64,000 nt of DNA, from positions 1,424,501-1,488,500 of the forward strand of contig JARHVA010002374.1 of assembly GCA_037957365.1 (NCBI GenBank), written 5' to 3'. This DNA is from Torreya grandis (Eukaryota; Streptophyta; Pinopsida; Cupressales; Taxaceae). A program made the translations under genes and the position numbers. Within the stretch, counting starts at the first letter, position 1, and the number at the start of each line of letters is the position of its first letter. This document shows positions 24,720 to 34,721 of this stretch, in pieces. Under the pieces are notes generated by a model. That model was not told the DNA's origin. It saw only the letters and a program-made list of their open reading frames with translations, and searched no databases.

Positions 24720-25670
24720 AATTATTTTTTAGAGGCCAAAGGGAAGAATGAGTGGGAATCATCCATGCAATTTGAATATGATTCCTTGATGAAAAATAAG
24801 ACTTGGGGGCTCATAGAGCTACCACCAAGAAAGAAATCCATTGGTTGTAAATGGATTTACAAGGTACAATGCAAAGCATATGGTTTCTTAGACAAACACA
24901 AAGCCAAACTTGTTGCAAAATTTTATGCACAAGAGGAAGGGGTTGATTATGAGGATATTTTTTCTCCTACTACAAAAATGGTAACTATTCATTTTATTGT
25001 TGCTATTGCTACTTAGTTTGGATGGCTGGTGCACCAAATATATGTCAAGATTGTTTTCTTGAATGGATATCTAGAGGAGGAAGTCTACACGGTTTATCCA
25101 TAGGGTTTTTAGGTTTTTGTTAAGGAACATCTTGTTTTTAGGTTGATCAATTCCTTATATGGGCTTAAGCAGGATCCTCAAGCTTGGTTTATGAAGATAG
25201 ATTCATACCTTAGGGACTCTAGTTTCAAAAGGTGTTAATATGAACCAACTCTAAATTTAAAGGTGTCTAGTGATGATATCTTAATTCCCATTATATATTT
25301 TGATGATATATCCATAATTGGGAGTAGTGCTAATCTCATTCAACAGATGAAATATTTATTGTACTTTTGACATGATAGACTTAGGACTACTAAAATATTA
25401 TTTAGGTCTTGCATTTTGGCAAGGTGATTATGCTATATTCATGTCATAGAATAAGTATGACAAATCATTGTTGGAAAGGTTTAGAATAATGGATTTTAAT
25501 CCAACTCACACACCTATAGAATTTGGAGCTAAAATTTTAATTGACAGTACTTCACCTCTAGTCAATGAAATAGTGTATCAACAGCTAGTGGGTAGTCTCA
25601 TTTACCTCACTACCACTAGATTGGATATTTGTTTTATAATGAGTTTTCTATCTTGATTCAATTATTAACC
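24720..25670 (+). pseudogene. Copia-B reverse transcriptase
   Basis: Polymerase domain of Copia-B. Blocks in order are WESSMQFEYDSLMKNKTW, GCKWIYKVQ, LVAKFYAQEEGVDYEDIF (24765-25016), a broken palm block with SLYGLKQ, the active site at 25293-25307 reading IYFDDI (both Asp kept, Phe for the usual Val), and PTHTPIEFGAK with QQLVGSLIYLTTTRLDI (25468-25656). Several stops lie between the blocks. Family call is secure. Confidence 0.9.
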
Positions 25671-25739
25671 ACAAGAATTACATTGGTTAGTTTTAAAACA
25701 AGTATTAATATATGTCAAAGGTAATCTTGACTTTGGCAT

Positions 25740-26240
25740 ACTATATGAGAAGTTTTGAGATTTTGAGCTTTTAAGATATTTTGACTCTGATTGGGTAGGA
25801 TTAGTAGATTCAAGAAAATCTACAACAGACTATATTTTCACTCTTGGTTTATTATTTTTCTCATGGCATAGAAAACTATAAACTATAGTAACATTATCTT
25901 TAACATAAGTAGAGTATAAAGCCGTGGTCAGTGTAGGTTGTGAAACTATGTGGATGAAGAAAATCTTAGAGGATCTTCAGTTTGAGTCATCAAAACCTAC
26001 TGTAATTTTCTATGACAACCAAAGTGTTCTAAAGATGGTGAATAATCTAGTATTCCATGATAGGACCAAACACATTGAGGTTCACCATCATTACATTTGA
26101 TAGTTTGTTAAAAATGAAGACATCAGTCTTTTCTACTACCCCACTTCAGAGCAGCCAGCTGATATAATGACCAAACTACTTGGTGCAGACAAGTTCATAA
26201 AATTTAGAGATAAGCTTGGTCTTATTTATGGTTTTTTAAT
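25740..26240 (+). pseudogene. Copia-B RNase H
   Basis: C-terminal RNase H of the polyprotein. It reads LLRYFDSDWVGLVDSRKST, VEYKAVVSVGCETMWMK, VIFYDNQSVLKMVNN, KHIEVHHHYI, and ends with QPADIMTKLLGADKF next to the polypurine tract. A few stops are present; otherwise it is a nearly continuous frame. Confidence 0.88.
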
Positions 26241-26242
26241 TA

Positions 26243-26250
26243 AAGGAGGG
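26243..26250 (+). other. Copia-B polypurine tract
   Basis: AAGGAGGG directly before the TGTTAGC start of the 3' LTR. Confidence 0.85.
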
Positions 26251-26519
26251 TGTTAGCATAATTATGTATTTCCCTTGGGTTATTGACTAAGGTAATATAT
26301 CTAATGGTTAGTTGTCTTAACCACTTGGGTTAAGAGGCTAGTTTGTTTTATTAGGCTTAGTTATTTCATGCTATCCAACATTGGTTATTTTACCTACCCT
26401 TTCCATTTTTCTTGGTTGGTTCATTTCTTTACCTATTTAATAGGCCTTCTTGTATGGTTCGTATGTGTGTTGTGTAATACAATCTCATTCTATTTTCAAT
26501 CTCTGTACTCAATGTAATA
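26251..26519 (+). repeat. Copia-B 3' LTR
   Basis: Begins TGTTAGCATAATTATGTATT and ends GTAATA, then GTGAG (target duplication). The partner is 21139-21410. Confidence 0.93.
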
Positions 26520-26524
26520 GTGAG

Positions 26525-27711
26525 TTTGGGTGAGAAGGTTAAAAGTTCCACTATGTGAAACACAGCTTTTAGTACCTCACGTACTTAGGGTAATTTCTTA
26601 CTCTCTTGAAAAATATTTTGGTCAAATAAAATAAAAGAGGAGTATTTTTATGTCGACATATTTTACTAGGTAATTATTTTTCTGTAAATATTATGCTTTC
26701 CTTATTTTTTAGTAAATTCAACTCTGTAAATATTTTTTTAGCTTGATGTTTTTATACTTTTAGTATTAGTGTTTGGTTTTCAAGGATTTTAAATGCTTTT
26801 CTTCTAAAGATAATTTTTTTGATTTTTTTTAATTGCTTTTGTTCCTTGTAATTATTGTCTCATTCATATTATTAATGTCATTAATGTTTGTTAATATAAC
26901 AATGTCTCGCAATGTTAGGGTGTTTACTTGATTTTTTATAAAATTATGGTGGAATAAAATAAATGTGTAACCTTTTAATGTAGAGATATTTTACTAGGTA
27001 ATTATATTTATGTTAATATTGTGCTTCCCAAGACCAGATCAAACACAACATAAAGTGCACACATATGATGATTAAAAAAATTATCATAGAAATAGAACAT
27101 TTTAAAATAAATTTCTCATATCCTAGGTGAATCTAATAGACTTTTAAGGAATATCCCTAATCATGTCTACTTCTTATGACATTCTAACCTTATATTTAAG
27201 ATCCTAGCCATTCAAACTATGTAAAATTTTATTTTTATTTATTTTTCTTTATTACTTGCTTTCAACACTCATTCTCTAACATCATATTGCATTTTTTTGT
27301 ATAAAAAATGTGAAGCTTAGAAATTCATAAAAATAACTTCTAAACTATATTTCTTCTTGGAATTCATGACTATTTTCAACAATGTTCATCAAGTATTTTT
27401 TAGGTATAATAGTTTAAGTTTCTATTACTACATGCATTGATCACAAGATCTCATATATGTTTCCTATTCCTCTAAGATAGTTCAACCTAAAAATTTACTC
27501 CATGACAATGATGGAAAGATAAAAATAAATATAATCACTATCACGCCCCTCTTAGGAAGAGCTCTCCTTTTGGGTTAAATAAGTTTGGCCTAATCTTGTT
27601 CAGGTTAAACTTTCTCTACTTTTGAATGGATTTTCTTGATTTTTTTTCAATTTGTAGAGGAAAATGAATCTATGTGAAATAATAGAACTTAATTTGTGGG
27701 CAAGTAGGGTG
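26525..27711. repeat. AT-rich spacer with a duplicated ~50-bp block
   Basis: No coding region. A block around TATTTTACTAGGTAATTAT followed by GTAAATATTATGCTTTCC (about 26658-26705) recurs in degenerate form at about 26985-27033, 330 bp downstream. This could be two ends of a tiny LTR-type element or a simple local duplication. Confidence 0.45.
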
Positions 27712-28271
27712 TGCTTATGTGCCATTGGGATCCATTTTTTGACCCTAATACAATAATGACCATGAAAGCACATATTTGGGTAAGGTTATATAACCTCCCT
27801 TTAGCACTAATATATCCCAAGTTGCATCAATAACTGGTCAATAATTTAGGAGTTTTTGTCAAATGTGATCAGGACTAGGTGTTATAGTAGCGTTTTGTCA
27901 AAGTTTGTATTTTTGATGATTTCCCCAAACCATTATTTCACACTATCAAAATTTGGTCTTCCCATGGATTATGGACTAAATTAATTAATTATGAGGGGAT
28001 GCCTTTTAGATGCCTCAAGTGTAACCAATGGGGTGATAAAATGGTAGTTTGTTCCAGGAAATATTGCTTAGAATCAAGTTATTCTTTCTTATTGAAATGG
28101 GTAAGAATTATTGGATGCCCTAATCTTGATCTTGTGAGAATATTTGAGAATCTCAACTCAAAGAATGGAATTGATCCCTTTAAGGGTTATTCAAACTTGA
28201 TCAAGGAACTAATAGCTAAGCATGATTCTTCTCCTCAATTTGATGATCAAGAACCCCTTTGTTCTCCATAA
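27712..28271 (+). pseudogene. LINE-like ORF1 relic (DUF4283 plus zinc knuckle)
   Basis: One plus-strand frame reads WDPFFDPNTIMTMKAHIWVR, LYNLPLAL, FVKCDQD, FVKVCIFDDFPKPL, IKIWSSHGLWTKLINYEGMP, then FRCLKCNQWGDKMVVC. This is the order of the plant DUF4283 domain followed by a CCHC knuckle, as found in LINE ORF1 proteins that package the RNA. The knuckle His is Asp here. Four in-frame stops lie between 27830 and 27900. No ORF2 (endonuclease/reverse transcriptase) is visible downstream, so it is a fragment. The C-terminal 60 codons are not recognised. Confidence 0.65.
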
Positions 28272-29631
28272 GTAGGTTTAAAATTAGTTTTGATGGATCA
28301 TCTAGCTATGAAGGCTAATTTGCATAATATTTTAACATTATATAACCATCAAGGTCCTCTTAAGATATGCATATAGAAGTATACAACCTTCATCAATAAG
28401 GAGACTATGGAGAGTCAGGGTTTAGGGGGTCTATTTTTATATGTGTGAAGGGTTCTCCAAAACATTAGAATCTGGATAGGATAGATCATGATGGATTCCC
28501 TTAAAGTTTTGACAATGAGGAGGTTGATGCCTCTTATTAGGAAAATGAAGAATAAAAAATCAAATCTAGATATATTCTAACCATTGCACAAAGTAAAATC
28601 TTGTTATCTAAACATAACTTTGGTCTAAAAGGGAAAAGAGGTATGAAGATAGAAGCAAAAAGGTTGTAATTGGATACTATGAATTCCATTGATGGTGGAA
28701 TCCAATGGATAATAGAGGCCCTTCTCTCTAATAGTGGTAGGTAAACTCTAGTAGCCTGAGGGTGAATTTTTGTGTAGCAGGTATGTTTGGTTGAGGAGAA
28801 ATTGAGTGATCTATCATGCTTCATTCTTTGTGAGTAGTTTATTTTCTCTGATACAATAATTTGGTTCTAGTTTATGATTATTATCTTCTATCTTTCTATT
28901 GGTATTTCTCTATTATTGTTATTTTTTTGGGTTATGGCTTGACCCTACCCTGTCCTCATAGTTGTCGTATATCTCAAGGTATTAGGCCCCCATTGTGCCC
29001 CAAATCTAGTTTTAACTACATCCAAAAATGATTACTTATCTAAAAAAAATCACATCAATAATCGCATACTTTCTTCAAAAAGTACAAAGTATTTCATATA
29101 TAATGTAATGCTTATCATTTCTTATGACTACATGTAACATATCATATCTTTGTTACATAGCCATTTTCCATCTTCTAATTTATATACAACTTATTTATTT
29201 TTGCTTTGTAATTTTCATTATGATGAAGGGCAATGCTCAATTTTTTATATCTCTTACCTTATTTGAAATGTTATGATATCTTTAATATCACAACTTTAAA
29301 TTCTAATATTTACAATATTTTCATAACCTTTGTATTTTTAAATTCTACCAATTCTTGGTAGGTACTAGCCACTTCATGGCCTTTATTTACATTTTATTGC
29401 ATGTCTTCTTTTAACATTTTCCTTGTATTATATTAATATCATGTTGTTATTTTATATCAAATAGACATGACCATAATAATTGATAATGTCACATTTATTT
29501 ACCACATTAATTTATTATACATTTCACCACAATGTCTCATAATATCTTGAATGCAAACATTATTAATTATATTTCCAATTTAACTTATAACTAGTCTCAA
29601 CCCATTACTTAACTACATAGTTTACTATTAA
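28272..29631. other. Gene-free stretch
   Basis: Part of 28272-28860 may be a further decayed portion of the LINE-like relic, but no family motif can be read. The rest is AT-rich and featureless. Confidence 0.45.
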
Positions 29632-29636
29632 CATTT
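29632..29636. repeat. Element D target-site duplication (left)
   Basis: CATTT immediately before LTR1. The identical five bases follow LTR3 at 44677-44681. Confidence 0.85.
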
Positions 29637-30828
29637 TGTTAAGCACAGGATATACTAAGAGGGGGGGGGGTGAATCAGTATATCATATATCTTATAAAAT
29701 TTTCCCTTAATCAGATTCCACTTAATCAAACATTTAAGATATGAAATAAACTCAAACAATAAACACCACACAAGAAAGAGAGAGACACTAGATATAACAT
29801 GGAAACCCAATGTGGGAAAAACCATGGAGAATAATCTCAAGTATATGAATGAGCACCAACCCAAACAATATTCGCAAGCACCAACTTGCAGGAGCACCAA
29901 CCCCTTTGCTGAGCACGTACCCAGCAACTATTCGTGAGTACTAACCCATAAGAGCACCAACCCCTTTGTCGAGCACCAACCTAGCAACAATTCATGAGCA
30001 CCAACCCACATGAGCACCAACCCCTTTGCTGAGCACCAACCCAACAATAATTCATGAACACCAACCCACAGGAGCACCAACCCCTTTGCCGAGCACCAAC
30101 CCAGCAACAATTCGTGAGCACCAACCCACAAGAGCACCAACCCCTTTGTGTATACCACACACCTATCTCTCAATGTTTCTATCTCAACAAATGATAGTTC
30201 ATTACAACATCTCTTTCCTCTCTCTCATCTTTGCTCTTCTAAGCTAGATATAACAAATACAAATCATATTCACCTCTCACAATTGCTCTTCTAAGCTAGA
30301 TATTACAATATCAAATCAACCTCTATCTCTCATATTACAAATGGCTTCTCAATCCTTTATTTATAGCTTTCCAAATGACCTTTGGCCTTCCCCCTTTGTG
30401 ACCCTTCAATACTCATGGAAAATGGCACCAAAATTGTATGACCCTTCATGTGGTGACCCTTCATGATCAAAAACATCCTTCCCTCTTTTGTTCTTATCTT
30501 GGTGACTCTTTGTATTCCTCAAAGTGTCCCTTCATGAGAAATTGCACCCTTCCTCTTTTGTCTTCACTTGGTGACTCTTGGAATTCCCCAAGATGACTCT
30601 TCATGGGAAACTGCGTCCCATCCTTCTTTTGTCTTTACCCTGTGGCTCTTTGACTTCTCCATGGGCCCTTCTTTTGTCTCATATGCAACTAAAAATATAT
30701 TCGTTAATATTAAATAGATATTAAATCACATTAGCCAAGATATGTCTATTACAAACAACATTAAATGCAATGGGGCTTTTATCACAAATAATGCTAGACC
30801 TTTGACATCAATGACAATATTTCCAACA
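29637..30828 (-). repeat. Element D LTR1
   Basis: 1192 bp. Minus-strand ends are TGTTGGAAATATTG and TGTGCTTAACA. Contains a G-run near 29662 and five copies of a 60-bp minisatellite. Longest of the three LTRs because of that repeat. Confidence 0.93.
29851..30150. repeat. 60-bp minisatellite in LTR1, five copies
   Basis: Five consecutive 60-bp units (29851, 29911, 29971, 30031, 30091), each holding three AGCACCAACCC words and ending with CCCCTTTG. LTR2 and LTR3 carry about three units each. Open frames across it translate as periodic low-complexity peptide and are not genes. Confidence 0.95.
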
Positions 30829-30841
30829 ATCTCTCCCTTTG
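30829..30841 (-). other. Element D polypurine tract, interior 1
   Basis: On the minus strand AAAGGGAGAGAT abuts the TGTTGGAAAT start of LTR1. Confidence 0.85.
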
Positions 30842-31063
30842 TCATTGATGGCAATCTCAATCCTGAAACTGCCACATCCTATCACCTGCACATATTGTCA
30901 TCTAAAAACATATAATAACTCCCCCTTACTGTAGCAACCTGTACCTGTTCCTTGTACCTATTTTTTCACCTATATCTGTACATGTTATTCTCCCCCTTTG
31001 ACATCAATGGTAAAGGGCTTACTTGGAGCTAACACTTAGCTCCCCTTCAATTGATGCTGAACA

Positions 31064-31622
31064 TCAATGGTAGGAAGTAATAGAAATTACCCCCAACTCC
31101 TCTTGTAGATCTTTGAATGTGTCTTTTGATAGTACCTTTGAGAAGATATCTGATAATACATACACATTGCTCCCTATCCTTTGAGCATCTGCAATCAACT
31201 CATTTGAATATTTTCTTCTAATCTCACAACCTTCAGCATGAAACTTTAATGTGTATCCTTGATCACATATTTGACTAACACTCAATAGATTATGCTTACG
31301 ACCTTTTACATACAAAACATTTTTAGTCTTAGTTCTACCATAATCCAAACTCAAAGTACCTTTTTTGGCTATCCTGGCAGTGGTTTTATCTCTGAATCTC
31401 ACTGTGCCACCATTGATCTTCTTTAGAGATATGAACTTACTTTTATCTCCTATCATATGCCTCGAACATCCACTATCAATTAACCATGGCTGATCTTTAT
31501 TTCTAACATGCAAAGCTATTTGCACCAACATAGAATCTTCAGGTTGTTTCTTTTGCCATGAACATGTCTAAACCTTCTTCCTGATGAATGGAGCTTTGAA
31601 ACTCTGATCCTTCTTCACCTAC
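31064..31622 (-). pseudogene. Element D protease, interior 1
   Basis: Minus-strand aspartic protease that would process Gag. The frame 31531-31064 is open for 155 codons. It contains WLIDSGCSRHMIGDKSKF, with the D-S-G active site intact, and then VRFRDKTTARI and NVLYVKGRKHNLLSVSQI. It ends with a pre-integrase-like stretch (RIGSNVYVLSD), followed by about 25 codons and a stop, where integrase should continue. The segment from 31532 to 31622 links to Gag and is cut by the Copia-C insertion. The short coding tail is shared with interior 2, so it is not a recent local truncation. Confidence 0.85.
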
Positions 31623-31627
31623 TTGAA
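31623..31627. repeat. Copia-C target-site duplication (left)
   Basis: TTGAA. The right copy at 38056-38060 is TCGAA. Interior 2 of element D, which lacks the insertion, has TCGAA at the matching place, so the left copy has changed C to T at a CpG. Confidence 0.85.
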
Positions 31628-32005
31628 TGTTAGGACTTGTTCCAATGTCTTAACGTTAGGTTAGATTTTTGGTAGGTAATAAATAATTATTGTAAATGGG
31701 GCATGCATCTTTTAGTAAAGACACCCCCATAAAATAAACTTAGTTTAATTATTGGGTAGTTTTAATGTTTTATATTTATTAATTAGAATTACCTTACAGG
31801 TTGTTTTCCTGTATTTAGTTGGTTATAGGATTAGTTGTTTTTACCGGTCATTGGTAAAAACTATATAAATCCATGTTTGTATCGTAAAAGGGTTAACGAA
31901 GTAAAGGCACCCTTATGTACTTGATTTTTTGAATTATTAATAAAATACTTGTGCACTCGCACTAAGCGGGGACAAGGTTCAACCTATTTGGTTCAGGAGT
32001 TATCA
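31628..32005 (+). repeat. Copia-C 5' LTR
   Basis: 378 bp, TGTTAGGACTTGTTCC...GTTATCA, followed by one base and the primer site. Contains a TATA box, an upstream hairpin and an AATAAAA signal at 31939-31945. Confidence 0.95.
31837..31869 (+). promoter_or_regulatory. Copia-C LTR core promoter: hairpin plus TATA box
   Basis: A perfect 9-bp inverted repeat, GTTTTTACC / GGTAAAAAC with a 7-base loop (31837-31861), sits directly against TATATAAA (31862-31869). The same arrangement is unchanged in the 3' LTR at 37887-37919. The TATA box places the transcript start about 30 bp downstream. A role for the hairpin is unproven. Confidence 0.75.
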
Positions 32006-32006
32006 G

Positions 32007-32018
32007 TGGTATCAGAGC
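32007..32018 (+). other. Copia-C primer binding site
   Basis: TGGTATCAGAGC, one base after the LTR. Exact complement of the initiator-Met tRNA 3' end for 12 bases. Confidence 0.95.
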
Positions 32019-33426
32019 ATGGTTATTTTGGGAGCTTGGTGAATTCGAAGGAGCAAGGTGAAAAATCAATTCACATGATATCTTTTGGCATGAAATAAGG
32101 TATGCCATATAGTATTGGTTTAAATATTTTGAAAAATTATTAAATTATTTTAATTTTTCAAATATTATTTATGTTTAAAATTGTATATTTTCCATATACC
32201 ATAGTCTGGTCTTTTTTTGATCATTCATACTCCATTTTTCCTATGTTCAACCTCTTCATCTGGCATAAAAATGATTTTTTTAGCTTTTAAATGTTATTAA
32301 ATTCATTATTTTTGGCCAAAACTAGATTTATACAGCCTATTTATTTGAGAAAAACATCTAAAAGTTTTCATTCATGGCTGCCATTATGATTTGCATTCAT
32401 TTCAACTCTTTTTAAATCCAAAACATCTGCAAATCTTGATCGAATGGCATTAAAACCCCTATTTTTGCATTCTAAATGAAAAATCTAGAAAAATCTGAGT
32501 TGTACAACTTGTTGTACACCCTTCCAATGCCCAGGCTTCATTTTGATTCCATTTCCTGAAAAAAACACCTTGAAAATTCACCAAAACTCAGTTAAAATCT
32601 ATTTTAGGATGCTTGTACGGATTTGTACATCCTGCGAGAGAGAAAACAAGGGAAAATAAAATCTCCAGAAGCAGCCATGGCATCCCAAGGAAGAATGGCG
32701 CAGGTATAATACAAGAAATTATATATTTTTTCTATTTCTAAAGTTTTGTTTCAAATATTTGTTGTGGCTGGGTCCCACGGGAGGAAGCTTGGAAGAGAAG
32801 TTGTAAAAAGGGAAAAATTTGAATTTATTTACTCACATGTAAATTTTTTTTTTAATTTTTAATTTTTAATTTTTTATTTATATATAATTTTCCCTCATAC
32901 ACAAAAATCTGGTATAAGTAGAAATTTATGAGTATAATGTTTTGCAAATGCTATTAGAGCAATTGGTTAAGCTTATTTTGTAAGAAGCTTGCAAAGGAGG
33001 AGGTCAAGGGTTCAAATCCCTTCTTTTTGGAGAAAGTTTTTTTTTGCTTTGGAATATGCTTTTTTGAAAAAGGAATATTTCCTTTTAAATTAGAATATTG
33101 TAAAACACATACTTATTGTATTGTGTTATTTAAATTTTTGAAAAAGGGGCAAAATTCAATCATGTCTTTTGCATTGTTGTGGTGAGATAAGAGTGTAATT
33201 GGTGAAATAAAGTTGTAATTTGGCAAAATAAGGGTGTAATCATTGATTTTTGGTGAGGTTAAATGCAAAACCCATCAAAAATACTTGTTTTTTCTTTTAC
33301 GCTCTACGCGGAGGTTAAGTGCAAAACCCCATAGAAGCAGTGTCTTGTGCAGTGAGTGTGATATTTGTTTCATTTCTTTTGCATTTTTGTCACACATTTC
33401 TCTACTGCACTTGCTTTCATTTCAAA
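32019..33426 (+). other. Copia-C leader
   Basis: 1.4 kb of untranslated leader between primer site and gag. It contains the tRNA-like segment at 32948-33035 and three ~21-bp degenerate repeats (GGTGAGATAAGAGTGTAATT-like) at about 33180-33241. A short block around GAGGTTAARTGCAAAACC is also duplicated (33255 and 33311). No coding frame supported. Confidence 0.7.
32948..33035 (+). ncRNA. tRNA-like / SINE-head-like segment in the Copia-C leader
   Basis: Contains TTAGAGCAATTGGTTAAGC (like a D arm and Pol III A box, from 32954) and GGGTTCAAATCCC (T arm with a 5-bp AAGGG/CCCTT stem and 7-base loop, 33006-33022, overlapping a B-box-like GGTTCAAATCC). The 40-base spacing and the GGAGGTCAAGGGTTCAAATC wording resemble the tRNA-derived head of plant SINEs. 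A T run follows at about 33036. No good acceptor or anticodon stem forms, so it is not a working tRNA. It may be a SINE insertion or a captured tRNA fragment. Confidence 0.5.
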
Positions 33427-34320
33427 ATGCCAAAAATTCAAAATTTGCTTTTAGATGGTGATAGATTAACAATTTCCAATTATTCAAATTGGAAACGATT
33501 GATGGAGGCTTCACTAGTGTTTAATGAATTATGGGATATTGTTAAGAATGAAAATCCCACATTGCCAACAGAGTAGGCTAAATTAGATGTATTCAATTTG
33601 CATGATTCTAAGGCCTTAGCTCTCATTAAATGTTGTTTTACTCATGATACTTATGTTCATATTGAAAATTCTCCTCATAGTTACACTACATGGAAAAACA
33701 TTGTCAGATTTGTATGATAAGAAACCTAAGCATAAGAAGATAGATATTCATATGCAGTTGTTTACTTTGTCATAGATGAAGATGGGGATATGGATATATG
33801 TCTAAGTTGAAAAATATCACTACTGAGTACACTAAGGTTGGTTTTGGAAAACTAGATGATGACCTCATAGTTACTCCTGCTTTGAAAGGACTACCAAGGT
33901 CCTATAAGAATTTTGTTGAAATGTTGCATGTCTCTGACAAGATCACAGGCATCACTTTTGATAAGTTGGCTGAGTTGATCATCCAACATGACCTCTCTCT
34001 ACCCAATAAATCCAAGAAAATTGAAGAAGCCCATGTTTTAGAGTCAAAGCCTAGTTCATCTTCATCTGGGTATCAAAACAATAAAGGAAACAATTATAGA
34101 GGGGGTCGAGGTTATAAAGGAGGTAGATATCAAAATAGAGGTAGGGGTCATTCAAATAATAAAAAATCTAATCAATCACATTCACATGAAACAAGTGATC
34201 GAGGACATGGTCACAACTCATATAGGGGCAGAGGTCAAGGTAGATCAGACATTTAATGTCATAGATGTGGAAAATTTGGTCACATTGCCTCACAATGTAG
34301 GATTCCTTTTGATAAAATTT
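33427..34320 (+). pseudogene. Copia-C gag
   Basis: Capsid/nucleocapsid of Copia-C. The ATG at 33427 opens MPKIQNLLLDGDRLTISNY, the usual Gag N-terminus that includes SNWKRLMEASL. The frame stops at 33574 and shifts near 33710 and 33790. It then runs openly from 33798 to 34256 through the capsid C-terminus and a Gly/Arg/Asn/Ser-rich basic tail, and continues past one stop into CHRCGKFGHIASQC (34257-34298). That zinc knuckle is intact and would bind the genomic RNA. The body has several lesions but a clear family match. Confidence 0.88.
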
Positions 34321-34334
34321 AGAGGCCACAAAAA

Positions 34335-34703
34335 GTGACTAAGACTAACTCTGCTCAGTATGCCGATCATGACTATGATGAATCTAGTAATATTACCCAT
34401 GAATCTGCATTCACTACTTTGGGGCACATTGATTATATTGAATATGAGGCTAGAGATGAGCTCATAGATGTATGGGTTTTAGACACAGGAGCAACCAAAC
34501 ACATGACATTTAGGAGAGATTTCTTTTATTCTTATAAGGAAGCTTCTCTCTCCCTAGTTGCCTTAGCAGATAAGTCTATGAATACACCACTAGGACTTGG
34601 ATCTATTCGGATTCTTCTTCTTAATGGGTCTATAAAATACTTGGAGGATGTTTGGTATGTTCCCACATTGAAGAAACACTTACTTTCTTTGGTAACTATT
34701 TGA
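34335..34703 (+). pseudogene. Copia-C protease
   Basis: Open for 122 codons. The active site is intact as WVLDTGATKHMT (D-T-G at 34482-34490), followed by YSYKEASLSLVALADKS and LEDVWYVPTLKKHLLSL. It would cleave the polyprotein. It ends at a stop at 34701. Confidence 0.9.
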
Positions 34704-34721
34704 AAGAAAGGTTAACAAATT

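Larger units (their letters stand above)
21139..26519 (+). mobile_element. Copia-B: complete, old Ty1/copia retrotransposon
   Basis: A 5.4-kb element with 272- and 269-bp LTRs and a perfect GTGAG target duplication. It has a primer-site remnant right after the 5' LTR, a TAAAGGAGGG polypurine tract before the 3' LTR, and the copia order gag, protease, integrase, reverse transcriptase, RNase H on the plus strand. The LTRs differ at roughly 14 percent of positions by eye plus a few indels, so this is one of the older intact-structure insertions here. All domains carry stops. Both LTRs end in TA rather than the usual CA. Confidence 0.92.

Noticed and set aside
29928..30173. 81-codon periodic open frame with repeated CSAKGLVLLWVGAHELLLG
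   Set aside because: It is a translation of the 60-bp minisatellite in LTR1, whose period is a multiple of three. The same in LTR3 at 43783-43986.
32948..33035. Functional tRNA gene
   Set aside because: The T arm is good, but no convincing acceptor or anticodon stem forms, and the sequence sits inside a retrotransposon leader. Kept only as tRNA-like.
33319..33576. Start of Copia-C gag upstream at 33319
   Set aside because: The conserved Gag N-terminus begins at the ATG at 33427. The upstream part of the frame is leader sequence.
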